From contig CAZSXU010000020.1 in NCBI GenBank assembly GCA_964610505.1, positions 8,856-72,855 of the forward strand: DNA of 64,000 bases, given 5' to 3'. Origin of the DNA: CAZSXU01 sp964610505. Lineage in GTDB: Bacteria; Arandabacterota; Arandabacteria; JAGLYR01. Below are positions 6,487 to 14,774 of this stretch, one piece after another (within the stretch, counting starts at the first letter, position 1; each line of letters starts with the position of its first letter). Made by a program: the position numbers and the translations under genes. The notes beneath the pieces were generated by a model that worked only from the letters and a program-made list of their open reading frames with translations, searched no databases and had not been told where the DNA came from.

Positions 6487-8901
6487 ATGCAGATTTCAAC
6501 GGCTCTGAGATCGGGGCGTTCGGCGTTTCCGGCAGGTTTGGTGATTGCGATCTTCGCCCTCCTGGCGTTCTCGCCTCCGGCGGTGGGCGGGTTCGGATCG
6601 ACGGAGATCCGGTTCGAGGGCGGCCGCTACGAGGTCCGCACCTCAATCCGTTTCTCTCCAGACGAGGTGTCGTTCGGGACGTCCATGGGGTATGACACGA
6701 TCCGTCTCGAGGGATGCGACGGCCTCAACCGGGCCGGCCGGCCCGACCTTCCGTCCAAGAGCATCCGAATGGCTCTCCCGGAGGGAATGAAGGTGACCGC
6801 CGCCCGCGCGCACAGCGTCCGGTGGGCCGAGCTTCCCGGGACGTACCGGGTCCTCCCCGCACGGCCGCCCCGGCCCATCTCTCCCGACGCCCGGGAGATC
6901 CCCCTCTGCGGACCCGACCCACGGATCTACGAATCCGCCGGCGCGTACCCGGCCACCGAGCTGGAACTCGTCCGGCAGAGTGATCTGGCAGGCCAGAGTT
7001 TTGCAATGCTCCGCATCCATCCGATTCGCTATCTTCCGGCGGAAGGGAAACTGTTCTTCGCGCACTCCATCGACATCATCCTCGAAGGCCTGCCGGGCCA
7101 CCGTTGCGGGGACTACCTGCCCGATCGGATCAGCGACCGGGCGTGCGCGGCGTACGAACGCGCGCTTCGAGAGTCGGTGCTCAACCCCCGTGACGTGAAC
7201 CCGACAGTGCTTCCGGGGTCCACGTCGCGCGGCGTCGCGCCGGGCGCTTACGAATACGTGATCATCACCCAGGCGGACTGGGTGGATGACTTCCAGCCTC
7301 TGGCGGATTGGAGAATGAAGACCGGAGTGCCGTCCACCATCGTGACGACCGAGTGGATCTACACGACCGCCGGCTATTCCGGATCCGACCTGGAGAAGGT
7401 CCGGGCGTTCGTGGCGGACGCCCACGCGACCTGGGGCGCGACCGACTTCCTCCTCGGCGGCGACAGCAACGTGATCCCCCACCACGTGCGGACGATCACC
7501 GTTCCGGATTACTCGACGGACGACATCTCCAACGACACCTACTACGCGGACTACGACGAGGACTGGGTGCTGGAGGTCAACGTCGGCCGGGCGACGGCCC
7601 GGACCACCCTGCAGATTGCCAAGATCATCGGCAAGATCTTCACGTACGAGAAGACGCCTCCGGCCGGCTACGTGACCACGGCCGCCTTTTTCGGTATGGA
7701 CATCGGCACCTGCGGCGACGACTACGGAGAGACCTCCAAGGAGAACTATATCCGCCCATACCTGCCGCCTGCCTGGACGCTCACCACCGAGTACGACAGC
7801 GAACCCGGTACGCATAAGGCCGACATCCTCGGTATCCTCAACACCGGACACCACCTGGTGAATCACCACGACCACTGCAACGTAGACTGCATGGGTACCG
7901 GATGGATCTGTCATGCCGAGCTGATGTACAACGCGGACGTCGATGCTCTGACCAACGCGGACCGCCTGAGCATCATCTTCGCGGTTGGGTGCCACCCGTG
8001 TGATTTCCCTGCGGCCCCGGCCTGCATCGCCGAGAAATTCCAGCGGGCAAATCCTACAGGCGGAGCGGTCGCTTTTATGGGGAACACGTTTACCGGATGG
8101 GGCGGGTCCATCGAGGACCAGGACCACTACAATCTTCGGCAGGACCGACTGTTCTATCGCAACCTGTTTGAACTTGGAATCCACCACCTGGGCGAGAATT
8201 TCACTCGCCTCAAGAACGACGCGTTTGCCCCCGGCGATCCCTACAACCTCTGCGAGTACACGTTCACGGAAATGCACCTCATCGGAGATCCGGGGCTCAC
8301 GATCTGGACCGAGGATCCGGGTGTTCTCGTCGTCAGCCACGACGGCACGGTGCCCGTGGGCCAACCCGCGACGTTCCCGGTTCAGGTATCCGACGGCCGT
8401 GCCCCGGTGGACGGGGCGACGGTCTGCCTGTGGAAGGACGGCGATGTCTACGAGATCGAAGAAACATCCGGTGGGACCGCCACCTTCAATTTCACGCCGG
8501 CCTCCGAGGGGACGCTCTTCGTGACGGCACGCAAGCACAACTATCTGCCGAACGAGGGCTCGGCTCTCGTGACGGATCTGTCTTCGGTGGCCAGGAGCGA
8601 CGAGCGTGCGCCGGCTCGCCTCGAGTTGACGTCCATCTCCCCGAATCCGTTCAACCCCGTGACCGAGATCACGTATGCCGTCCCGTCGGCACCGGCGCCC
8701 GGGACCGTCCATCTGACGATTTACGATTGCCGCGGGCGGCGGGTCTGCACACTCGTCTTGGCCGTGAAACCCGCAGGTCTTCACGCGGTCGCCTGGGACG
8801 GGCGGGACGACCGTGGAATCGAGGCGGCGAGCGGCGTGTACTTCTGCGAACTCCGGTGGAACGGAGAGAAGCGGACGAAGAGACTTGTCTTGCTGAAGTA
8901 G
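6487..8901 (+). CDS. Gingipain-type (C25) cysteine peptidase with FlgD-Ig-like sorting domain
   Basis: The protein has 804 residues and starts behind an AAAGGAG site. Order: signal peptide (about 1-36); an N-terminal prodomain with GRPDLPSKSIRMALPEG, typical of gingipain-like proteins; then the C25 caspase-like catalytic domain. The catalytic pair is His461 or His463 in NHHDHCN and Cys502 in AVGCHPCDF. GGAVAFMGNTFTGWG and HLIGDPGLTIWT close the domain. A beta-sandwich domain follows. The last 85 residues are a FlgD-Ig-like C-terminal domain (SPNPFNPVTEITY, then AWDGRDDRG and SGVYFCEL). In related phyla such domains direct export and surface attachment. It is probably a broad secreted endopeptidase; specificity is not predictable. 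Confidence 0.9.
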   Translation: MQISTALRSGRSAFPAGLVIAIFALLAFSPPAVGGFGSTEIRFEGGRYEVRTSIRFSPDEVSFGTSMGYDTIRLEGCDGLNRAGRPDLPSKSIRMALPEGMKVTAARAHSVRWAELPGTYRVLPARPPRPISPDAREIPLCGPDPRIYESAGAYPATELELVRQSDLAGQSFAMLRIHPIRYLPAEGKLFFAHSIDIILEGLPGHRCGDYLPDRISDRACAAYERALRESVLNPRDVNPTVLPGSTSRGVAPGAYEYVIITQADWVDDFQPLADWRMKTGVPSTIVTTEWIYTTAGYSGSDLEKVRAFVADAHATWGATDFLLGGDSNVIPHHVRTITVPDYSTDDISNDTYYADYDEDWVLEVNVGRATARTTLQIAKIIGKIFTYEKTPPAGYVTTAAFFGMDIGTCGDDYGETSKENYIRPYLPPAWTLTTEYDSEPGTHKADILGILNTGHHLVNHHDHCNVDCMGTGWICHAELMYNADVDALTNADRLSIIFAVGCHPCDFPAAPACIAEKFQRANPTGGAVAFMGNTFTGWGGSIEDQDHYNLRQDRLFYRNLFELGIHHLGENFTRLKNDAFAPGDPYNLCEYTFTEMHLIGDPGLTIWTEDPGVLVVSHDGTVPVGQPATFPVQVSDGRAPVDGATVCLWKDGDVYEIEETSGGTATFNFTPASEGTLFVTARKHNYLPNEGSALVTDLSSVARSDERAPARLELTSISPNPFNPVTEITYAVPSAPAPGTVHLTIYDCRGRRVCTLVLAVKPAGLHAVAWDGRDDRGIEAASGVYFCELRWNGEKRTKRLVLLK

Positions 8902-9049
8902 ACGAAGCCGACCCTACGACAAGGCGCAACTGCCAAAACACGAAGGAGCGAGAGCGCTACGGGCCCTTTGTACTCGTCACCCGCCACGAGTCTTCCCCAA
9001 TGCTCTTTTCCGAGATCTAATCTCCAATGTCGAATGTCCGCTTTCTGCT

Positions 9050-9147
9050 GTAGGCTCGGGCCGGCCGTGGTGAAGGTCCGCCGGATTGAGGCCGGCCGTG
9101 GCAGAGAGCCGCCGGACCTTTGCCGCGGCGCAAGGCCCGTGCCGTGA
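9050..9147. repeat. Dispersed repeat family 2, full copy
   Basis: This is a two-part repeat: a left half GGTGAAGGTCCGCCGGAT preceded by GGGCCGGCCG, and a right half CCGGACCTTTGCCGCGGCGC followed by AAGGCCCG. Both halves recur in the same order at 55964-56112, where an unrelated stretch separates them. GGTCCG in the left half can pair with CGGACC in the right half. The rest of the 398-base spacer holds only a promoter and a short GTCGAATGTC word run at about 9025-9045. Confidence 0.7.
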
Positions 9148-9206
9148 AACGCTGTCTACCCTCTTCACTTTGACCACGAATATTCCTAACCCCTCGCGTG
9201 TAGAAC

Positions 9207-9235
9207 TTGACGAACGTGCCTCGTCGTATCACAAT
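9207..9235 (+). promoter_or_regulatory. Promoter for lemA-M48
   Basis: The boxes are TTGACG, 17 nt, CACAAT. They lie about 65 nt before the lemA start. The same TTGAC and CACAAT arrangement precedes the gene at 39289. Confidence 0.5.
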
Positions 9236-9299
9236 CCCACAGGGACGGAGATCGCAGCGCGCTCTCCGGAATCAGAAAACATCAGACAGGGGGATTCTT

Positions 9300-9890
9300 A
9301 TGGGCCTGATCATTGTTCTCATCATCGTCGCCGTGGTGGTCGTGGCGTTCATCGGCCTGTACAACACGCTCGTTTCGGGCCGGAACCGCTACAAGAACGC
9401 GTTCGCCCAGATCGACGTTCAGCTCAAGCGGCGCTATGATCTGATTCCGAATCTCGTGGAGACGGCCAAGGGGTACATCAAACATGAGCGAGAGACATTG
9501 GAAGCGGTCATTCAGGCCCGGAACCAGGCCGTCAGCGCCAACAAGCAGGCGTCCGCCAGCCCGGGTGCCCCGGACGCCATGAAGGGATTGTCCCAGGCCG
9601 AAGGCATGCTTGCCGGCGCCCTGGGTCGCTTCTTCGCCCTGGCCGAGGCCTATCCGGATCTCAAGGCCAACCAGACCATGAGCCAGCTGATGGAGGAGCT
9701 GACCTCGACGGAGAACAAGATTTCTTTCTCCCGGCAGGCGTACAACGATGCGGTGATGAACTTCAACATCAGCCGGGAGAAATTCCCGAACACCATCGTG
9801 GCGAATCTGTTCAACTTCCAGGCGGCCCAGCTTCTCGAAGCAACCGAATCGGAGGAAGAGCGGAAAGCGCCGAAGGTATCGTTTTCTTAG
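9300..9890 (+). CDS. lemA: LemA family protein
   Basis: The protein has 196 residues. A short N-terminal membrane helix (IIVLIIVAVVVVAFIGLY) leads into the conserved LemA core: NTLVSGRNRYKNAFAQIDVQ, then KRRYDLIPNLVETAKGY and later FSRQAYNDAVMNFN. Family members are small membrane-anchored helical-bundle proteins of unclear function. They are very often encoded next to an M48 peptidase, as here, where the start of the peptidase lies 56 bases downstream. The start codon follows a run of G (CAGGGGGATT). An in-frame upstream ATG at 9207 would lie inside the promoter, so I did not use it. Confidence 0.92.
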   Translation: MGLIIVLIIVAVVVVAFIGLYNTLVSGRNRYKNAFAQIDVQLKRRYDLIPNLVETAKGYIKHERETLEAVIQARNQAVSANKQASASPGAPDAMKGLSQAEGMLAGALGRFFALAEAYPDLKANQTMSQLMEELTSTENKISFSRQAYNDAVMNFNISREKFPNTIVANLFNFQAAQLLEATESEEERKAPKVSFS

Positions 9891-9895
9891 TTGAC

Positions 9896-9935
9896 GCCCT
9901 ATCTGCGTAATCTGCGAAATCTGCGGAAAGGTTTT
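9896..9935 (+). repeat. Solo ATCTGCG word array
   Basis: The words ATCTGCG, AATCTGCG, AAATCTGCGG and AAGGTTTTG form a variant of the terminal array of the composite element, whose copy B also ends in AAGGTTTTG. It fills the short gap between lemA and the M48 gene and reaches the ribosome site of the latter. Confidence 0.6.
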
Positions 9936-9946
9936 GGGAGTAAACC

Positions 9947-11851
9947 GTGAATTTTTTCGAACACCAGGACATGGCTCGCAGGCAGACCGGGCGGCTGGTC
10001 TTCCTGTTCTCGTTGGCCGTGGGCGGGATCGTTGTGGCCCTCTACTTTGCCAGCCGTATTGTTCTGAGATACGGATTGACGACGTCGACCGGGCCCAAGA
10101 TCTATTCCTGGTGGGACCCGGTGGATTTCGCGGTGATCGCCGCCGTCGGACTCCTGTTCATCCTGCTCACGAGCGGAGCCAAGACACTCTCCCTCAGGAG
10201 CGGTGGTGGGACCGTCGCCGAGATGCTCGGCGGCCGCCTCGTTCACCACGACACGAGCAATCCGGCGGAGCGGCGGCTGCTGAACATCGTGGAAGAGATG
10301 GCCATCGCTTCGGGCGTGGCGATGCCCAAGGTCTACGTCCTGGAGAACGAGGAAGGAATCAACGCCTTCGCCGCGGGATATTCACCCAACGATGCCGCCA
10401 TCACCGTTACGCGCGGGGCACTCGACGAGTTCAACCGTGACGAGCTTCAGGGCGTGATCGCTCATGAGTTCAGCCACATCCTCAACGGCGACATGCGTCT
10501 CAACGTCCGGCTGATCGGCATCCTCTTCGGAATCTTCGTAATCGGCATCGTCGGGCATATTGCGGCGCGACTCGGGGGCGGCGCGCGAGGATCGCGCCGG
10601 GGCGTTCCGGCCATCGCCGTCGCCGGTCTTCTTCTTATGCTGATCGGTTACATCGGGACGTTTGTCGGCCGGCTGATCCAGAGCGCAGTGTGCAGGCAGA
10701 GGGAATTCCTGGCGGATTCGTCGGCCGTTCAGTTCACGCGGAATCCGGCCGGTATCAGCGGGGCGCTCAAGAAGATCGGGGGATTTGCGAAGGGCTCACG
10801 GATGACCTCCCCCAAGGCCCAGCAGGCGAGCCATCTGTTCTTCTCACAAGGATCGAAACTCAGTCTGTTCACCGGCCTTCTGGCCACGCACCCCCCCCTG
10901 ACCGAGAGGATCCGCCGCATCGATCCTTCCTTCGACGGCACGCTTCTCGAGGACGGCGGCCGGCCCGCCAAGCGCGGCGTGTCCGACGCACCCGACCCGT
11001 TGCGAATGGGCCTGGGTGAAGCCGGGACCGTGGCGGCCGATCCAGGCGAGATCGTACCCGCCATCGGCGCCCCGACGGCCGACCATCTGGCGATGGGCGC
11101 GGCGCTTCTCGAGACGATTCCGAAGGCCCTGCGCTTGACCCTGTCGACTCCGCCGGGCGCCGTCTCCGCCGTCTACGCACTTCTTCTGGACCCGGACCCC
11201 GACATGCGGGAACAGCAGATTCGCACGCTTAGCCGGATGGAGAGTCCGGAGACCATCGAGGGCGTCCTGGGTCTTCACGGCTGGATCGCGCAACTCGACC
11301 CCCGGGCGCGCCTGCCACTTGCGGATCTGGCCATGCCGTCCCTTCGGGAGCTGCCCTTCGAGGCGCGCGAGCTCTTTCTGGACCGGGTCGAAGAGCTGGT
11401 GAAGGCCGACGCCAAAGTGACTCTTTTCGAATTCCTCGTCCAGTGGGTCATCCGGTTTCGCCTCGGCATCGGCGAACGGCCGAAGGCGAAAATTGCATTC
11501 CGCTCCCTGGATCCGTTGCTCAAGGATCTTGCCGTGGTGCTTGCCGCCGTTGCCAGGGCGGGCAACCCGGGGGATTCCGAAGCCGCTCGACGGGCGTTCG
11601 ATCTGGGCGGGGCCAGTATTCTGGATCCCGCCAGGGTAACCCTGCCCTTCGTCAAGGAAGAGGCCGGCTTCGAGAACGTGGGGAAAGCCTTCGATCGCCT
11701 CATTCAATCCACCTACGAAGTGCGGAAGAACGTGATCGAGGCGTGTGCTCATACGGCGCTGGCCGATCGAACCGTCACCGTAGAAGAAGCCGACATCCTG
11801 CGTGTTGTCTCCGCATCGCTGGACTGTCCCCTGCCGCCGTTCATCGGATGA
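9947..11851 (+). CDS. Membrane-bound M48-family metallopeptidase
   Basis: The protein has 634 residues and a GTG start behind GGGAG. Two N-terminal helices (LVFLFSLAVGGIVVALYFAS and FAVIAAVGLLFILLTSG) precede the catalytic site HEFSH starting at His173, with the third ligand in REFLADSSAV (E-x-x-x-D). Two more helices sit between them (LIGILFGIFVIGIVGHIA and AVAGLLLMLIGYIGTFVG). This is the HtpX/STE24-like arrangement, with a membrane-embedded enzyme facing the cytoplasm or membrane. The last 270 residues form an unusual soluble extension that includes a helical, TerB-like tail. It forms a two-gene unit with lemA. Membrane-protein quality control is the likely role. Confidence 0.88.
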   Translation: MNFFEHQDMARRQTGRLVFLFSLAVGGIVVALYFASRIVLRYGLTTSTGPKIYSWWDPVDFAVIAAVGLLFILLTSGAKTLSLRSGGGTVAEMLGGRLVHHDTSNPAERRLLNIVEEMAIASGVAMPKVYVLENEEGINAFAAGYSPNDAAITVTRGALDEFNRDELQGVIAHEFSHILNGDMRLNVRLIGILFGIFVIGIVGHIAARLGGGARGSRRGVPAIAVAGLLLMLIGYIGTFVGRLIQSAVCRQREFLADSSAVQFTRNPAGISGALKKIGGFAKGSRMTSPKAQQASHLFFSQGSKLSLFTGLLATHPPLTERIRRIDPSFDGTLLEDGGRPAKRGVSDAPDPLRMGLGEAGTVAADPGEIVPAIGAPTADHLAMGAALLETIPKALRLTLSTPPGAVSAVYALLLDPDPDMREQQIRTLSRMESPETIEGVLGLHGWIAQLDPRARLPLADLAMPSLRELPFEARELFLDRVEELVKADAKVTLFEFLVQWVIRFRLGIGERPKAKIAFRSLDPLLKDLAVVLAAVARAGNPGDSEAARRAFDLGGASILDPARVTLPFVKEEAGFENVGKAFDRLIQSTYEVRKNVIEACAHTALADRTVTVEEADILRVVSASLDCPLPPFIG

Positions 11852-11859
11852 GAACGTCG

Positions 11860-11883
11860 GAGAAGACCGGGCCGGCTCTTCTC
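11860..11883. terminator. Stem-loop between convergent genes
   Basis: GAGAAGACCGGG can pair with CCGGCTCTTCTC, with one bulged base. It lies between the stop of the M48 gene and the stop of the converging gene at 11900. No T-run follows on either strand, so factor-independent termination is only a possibility. Confidence 0.3.
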
Positions 11884-11899
11884 AGTGCCGCGTCGGGCT

Positions 11900-12358
11900 C
11901 TACCCGCCCAGCTCACCGATCTCCACCTCGCTCGACTCCCCCAGCCCCCCGACCACGGAATACCGGCACACGTCCAACCGCATGAGCGCAGAGGAAGGAG
12001 CGCTCGCAAGCTCCTCCAGGTGGGGATGCCTGCGCACGTACCGTTCCCGCCAGCGCTCCCGGTCGGGACCCTCGATCTCATGCGAGTGCCCGATGGCCGA
12101 GACGGCGCAGGCCCGTTGGGTGTGGCCGCTGTGGTCGGGCCGGTTGTCGATCAGAAACACCGTGTTCGGGTTGGAGCGGAGATTGGAGTACTTCCGCGTG
12201 TTTCGGTCGGTTGCGAACACCAGCGATTTCAAATCCTCGCCGGCAACGAAAGCCATCAGGCTGGCGTGCGGTTCCTTTCCACTGCACGTCGTCAGAACGC
12301 CGAAAGATTGCGAACCGAAGAGACTTGCGAGGAGGTCCTTGATACGCTGAGGATCCAT
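11900..12358 (-). CDS. Pyridoxamine 5'-phosphate oxidase-fold protein
   Basis: The protein has 152 residues from the start behind GGTGGAGA. The PPOX split-barrel pattern is visible: FGVLTTCSGKEPHASLMAFV, LVFATDRNTRKYSNLRSNP and VFLIDNRPDHSGHTQRACAV. This subfamily usually binds FMN, F420 or heme and is far from true PdxH, so I give no specific reaction. The gene starts 31 bases after the stop of the upstream minus-strand gene and may share its transcript. Confidence 0.82.
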   Translation of the reverse strand: MDPQRIKDLLASLFGSQSFGVLTTCSGKEPHASLMAFVAGEDLKSLVFATDRNTRKYSNLRSNPNTVFLIDNRPDHSGHTQRACAVSAIGHSHEIEGPDRERWRERYVRRHPHLEELASAPSSALMRLDVCRYSVVGGLGESSEVEIGELGG

Positions 12359-12389
12359 GGCTCTCCACCTTCCATATGTACATTGCGAT

Positions 12390-13010
12390 TCAGGATCCAC
12401 CGCCGAAACTGGAAACATACAGAAGCGACAGGACGGTGAACATGAGGCCGACGCCCGTCCCACCGTACGCTCCCAGCTCGACGCCCGCGAATCCATCCAC
12501 CTCCGTGGCCCCGTCGCGAATCCGGGCCAGCTCGGCTCCCCCCGTCAGCCCGAACCAGTCACCGTAGCTGATTCGAAGACGGCCCGATAGGGTAGGATAC
12601 TCGAGATCATAGTCATCATCATGCGAGCGACCGGCGAGGAGGATACCGGGAGAAACATCGAGCGCCCAGTTCCGGTCGATCCACCGTCGCAGCCGGATGT
12701 GGACGCCCACATGCGTCTCTCCCATGCCTTTGAGAGAAAACGTGGCTCCCCAGGCCGTCTTCGAGGTCCGATTGACCATCCACCCGAAGTCATAGACGGC
12801 GTAGTGGTCGAACAATTCACGGGCGCGCGCGGGGTCGGATGAATCGGTGAGCCGCCACCCGATCCCGAATTCGGTGATCCAGAAGGAGCGGCACTCGGGA
12901 AGCGGGCGCCCCCGCCAGCAGCGGCCGCCATCCGCGGCGCCGAACCCATCGGCCGTTCCACCGACCATGGTCAACGCAACCCAGAGCAATCCGAAAGCGA
13001 TTCGCTTCAC
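12390..13010 (-). CDS. Small exported protein, probable beta-rich envelope protein
   Basis: The start is GTG behind GGGGGAGG. A signal peptide (AFGLLWVALTMVGGTADG) precedes about 185 residues with alternating aromatic and charged residues, for example FWITEFGIGWRL, DFGWMVNRTSKTAWG, THVGVHIRLRRWI and GRLRISYGDWFGLTGGAEL, which look like amphipathic beta strands. A small outer-membrane barrel or lipocalin-like protein is possible. I do not recognise a family. The C-terminus is glycine-rich and hydrophobic (VGLMFTVLSLLYVSSFGGG). Confidence 0.6.
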   Translation of the reverse strand: MKRIAFGLLWVALTMVGGTADGFGAADGGRCWRGRPLPECRSFWITEFGIGWRLTDSSDPARARELFDHYAVYDFGWMVNRTSKTAWGATFSLKGMGETHVGVHIRLRRWIDRNWALDVSPGILLAGRSHDDDYDLEYPTLSGRLRISYGDWFGLTGGAELARIRDGATEVDGFAGVELGAYGGTGVGLMFTVLSLLYVSSFGGGS

Positions 13011-13117
13011 CGCCGGGGCCTCCCCCTCTTGGGTCCGGTGCGCGCAAGGAGTCGGGCTTCATCATGCAGATTACGACGAAGAGAGGCGGCCGTAAAGGCG
13101 AACCTCAACGGAGTGTA

Positions 13118-13146
13118 ACTTGAAATCGGGGTCCTTTTGTCGTACA
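13118..13146 (+). promoter_or_regulatory. Promoter for the lipoprotein-DUF362 unit
   Basis: The boxes are TTGAAA, 17 nt, TACAGT, about 50 nt before the start at 13199. Confidence 0.6.
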
Positions 13147-13198
13147 GTGTGGGGTGAGAGCAAGACGGTTCACCCTTTGACCCTGGAGGAATGCCGGG

Positions 13199-13780
13199 AT
13201 GGCGGGGCTGACGCATGGACGTCCGATGACCGGCAGGTTGACCACGCGGCTCGTTGTGGCCGGGCTGCTTCTGATCGCGATGAGTGGATCTCCCGGTTGC
13301 AGCAAGGACGACAACACCTCCGGACCCACCATTCGCCATCCGGAGGACTTTCTGCCGGCCGGAACCGACGCGATGGCGAAGGACGGAAACGCCCGGATCG
13401 CCACGGATACCGACGGCCTCCGGCTCATTGTCAACGGGGGATATCAGGTCTACACCAACAACGGCTTTCGCGAAGTGGTCGAGCAGGTCTATTCGGGAAC
13501 CGTCGGCGGATCCGCCGCGTCCGTCACCGTCTGGATCATCGACGTCGGCTCGTCCGAGAATGCGGATGCTCTACACCGGGAACTCCTCCAGATCGGAACC
13601 TGGGAGGAGATGGACGAGCTCGGAGACGAGGTTCACAACCAGACCGCTCTCTTCGCTTACACCCTTCTGTTCCGTAGAGGCCGCTACTCGGCGAGACTGG
13701 TGAGCAGCACCAGCTCCCAGGATGCTGAAGATCTGGTTCTCCTGTTTGCCACGCACATCGATCAGGAAATCGGAAGCTGA
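13199..13780 (+). CDS. Lipoprotein, possibly DUF6599-like
   Basis: The protein has 193 residues. It has a signal sequence and a lipobox (SGSPGC), so it is a predicted envelope lipoprotein. The body has PEDFLPAGTDAMAKDG, YTNNGFREVVEQVYSG, SVTVWIIDVGSSENADALH and a C-terminal ATHIDQEIGS. The combination of a residue-poor start, a YGF/NGF-like turn and a V-x-I-x-D-x-G-S-x-E-N-A motif resembles DUF6599 proteins, whose role is unknown; this match is from memory. The start follows GGAGGAATGCCGGG. It is followed 29 bases later by a Tat-exported DUF362 protein and is probably co-transcribed with it. Confidence 0.65.
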   Translation: MAGLTHGRPMTGRLTTRLVVAGLLLIAMSGSPGCSKDDNTSGPTIRHPEDFLPAGTDAMAKDGNARIATDTDGLRLIVNGGYQVYTNNGFREVVEQVYSGTVGGSAASVTVWIIDVGSSENADALHRELLQIGTWEEMDELGDEVHNQTALFAYTLLFRRGRYSARLVSSTSSQDAEDLVLLFATHIDQEIGS

Positions 13781-13809
13781 TCCGGCGGAGCGCGACTCGA
13801 GGAGTCGGG

Positions 13810-14745
13810 ATGGATCGCAGACGCTTCATGATCAAGAGCGCCCAGGTGATCGGCGGAAGTCTCCTGCTTCCGTGGGCGCCGGCACTGGCCACCTCCGGCG
13901 GTTCGGACTCCACCTCCGTGACCCGGAACGTCCCCGACCTGGTCCTGGCCAAAGGAGAGGCGAAGGCCGCCACGCACGCGGCGCTCGACGCCGTCGGGGG
14001 GCTCGGGCGGTTCGTCCGGCCCAAGCACGTGGTGGTCGTCAAGCCAAACGCCAGTTTCGAGTGCCCGCCGGATTGGGGCGCCACCACACACCCGGACGTT
14101 CTGTCGGCGGTTCTGGAATCCTGCTTCGAGGCGGGGGCCCGTAGGGTTCTGGTGGTGGACCACACGATGCTCGGCCCCAAGAGCTGCTTCGAACGCACCG
14201 GCATCGCCGAGGCGGTGTCCGCTTTTGCCGACGCCAAGCTGGTTTCTCTGGATGACGAGAAGATGTACCGGGCCGTCCGTGTGCCCGCGGGACGAGCGCT
14301 GCACGCGGCTCGCGTTCCCGCCGTTCTTCAGAAGGCGGACGTCTTCATCAATCTGCCCACCGCCAAGTCCCACCAGGCGACGGGCGTCAGCTTCGGGCTC
14401 AAGAACCTGATGGGGCTCGTGTGGGACCGTCACCGTTTCCATACGGCCCTGGACCTGCACACGGCGATCGCCGATCTGGCCACGGTCCTGCGCCCCCAGA
14501 TCACGATCCTGGACGCCATCCGGATCCTCAAGACCGGCGGCCCTCGAGGTCCGGGAGACGTGGAGCCGTTCGGCGGCATCGTTGTCGGAATCGATCCCGT
14601 GGCCGTGGACGCCTACGCCGTGGGTCTGTCCACGTGGAACGGGCGGACGTACCGGCCGAGCCAGATCGCGTACATTCGTCACGCAGAGGCGCACGGTCTG
14701 GGAACCTCGAAGTTGGAGACGCTCAGAATCGAAGAGGTGAGCTGA
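13810..14745 (+). CDS. Tat-exported DUF362 protein
   Basis: The protein has 311 residues. The N-terminus is a twin-arginine signal (DRRRFMIKSAQVIGGSLLLP). The DUF362 fold is visible in HVVVVKPNASFECPP, DVLSAVLESCFEAGARRVLV, VFINLPTAKSHQATGVSFGL and LKNLMGLVWDRHRFH. Many DUF362 proteins carry added ferredoxin domains; this one lacks the C-x-x-C clusters, so any cofactor is unknown. Tat export implies folding or cofactor loading in the cytoplasm. A second DUF362 gene lies 4.5 kb downstream, with the giant outer-membrane protein between them. Confidence 0.85.
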   Translation: MDRRRFMIKSAQVIGGSLLLPWAPALATSGGSDSTSVTRNVPDLVLAKGEAKAATHAALDAVGGLGRFVRPKHVVVVKPNASFECPPDWGATTHPDVLSAVLESCFEAGARRVLVVDHTMLGPKSCFERTGIAEAVSAFADAKLVSLDDEKMYRAVRVPAGRALHAARVPAVLQKADVFINLPTAKSHQATGVSFGLKNLMGLVWDRHRFHTALDLHTAIADLATVLRPQITILDAIRILKTGGPRGPGDVEPFGGIVVGIDPVAVDAYAVGLSTWNGRTYRPSQIAYIRHAEAHGLGTSKLETLRIEEVS

Positions 14746-14774
14746 GAGATTCTCGGGAGTCGGAGACGGGGCTG

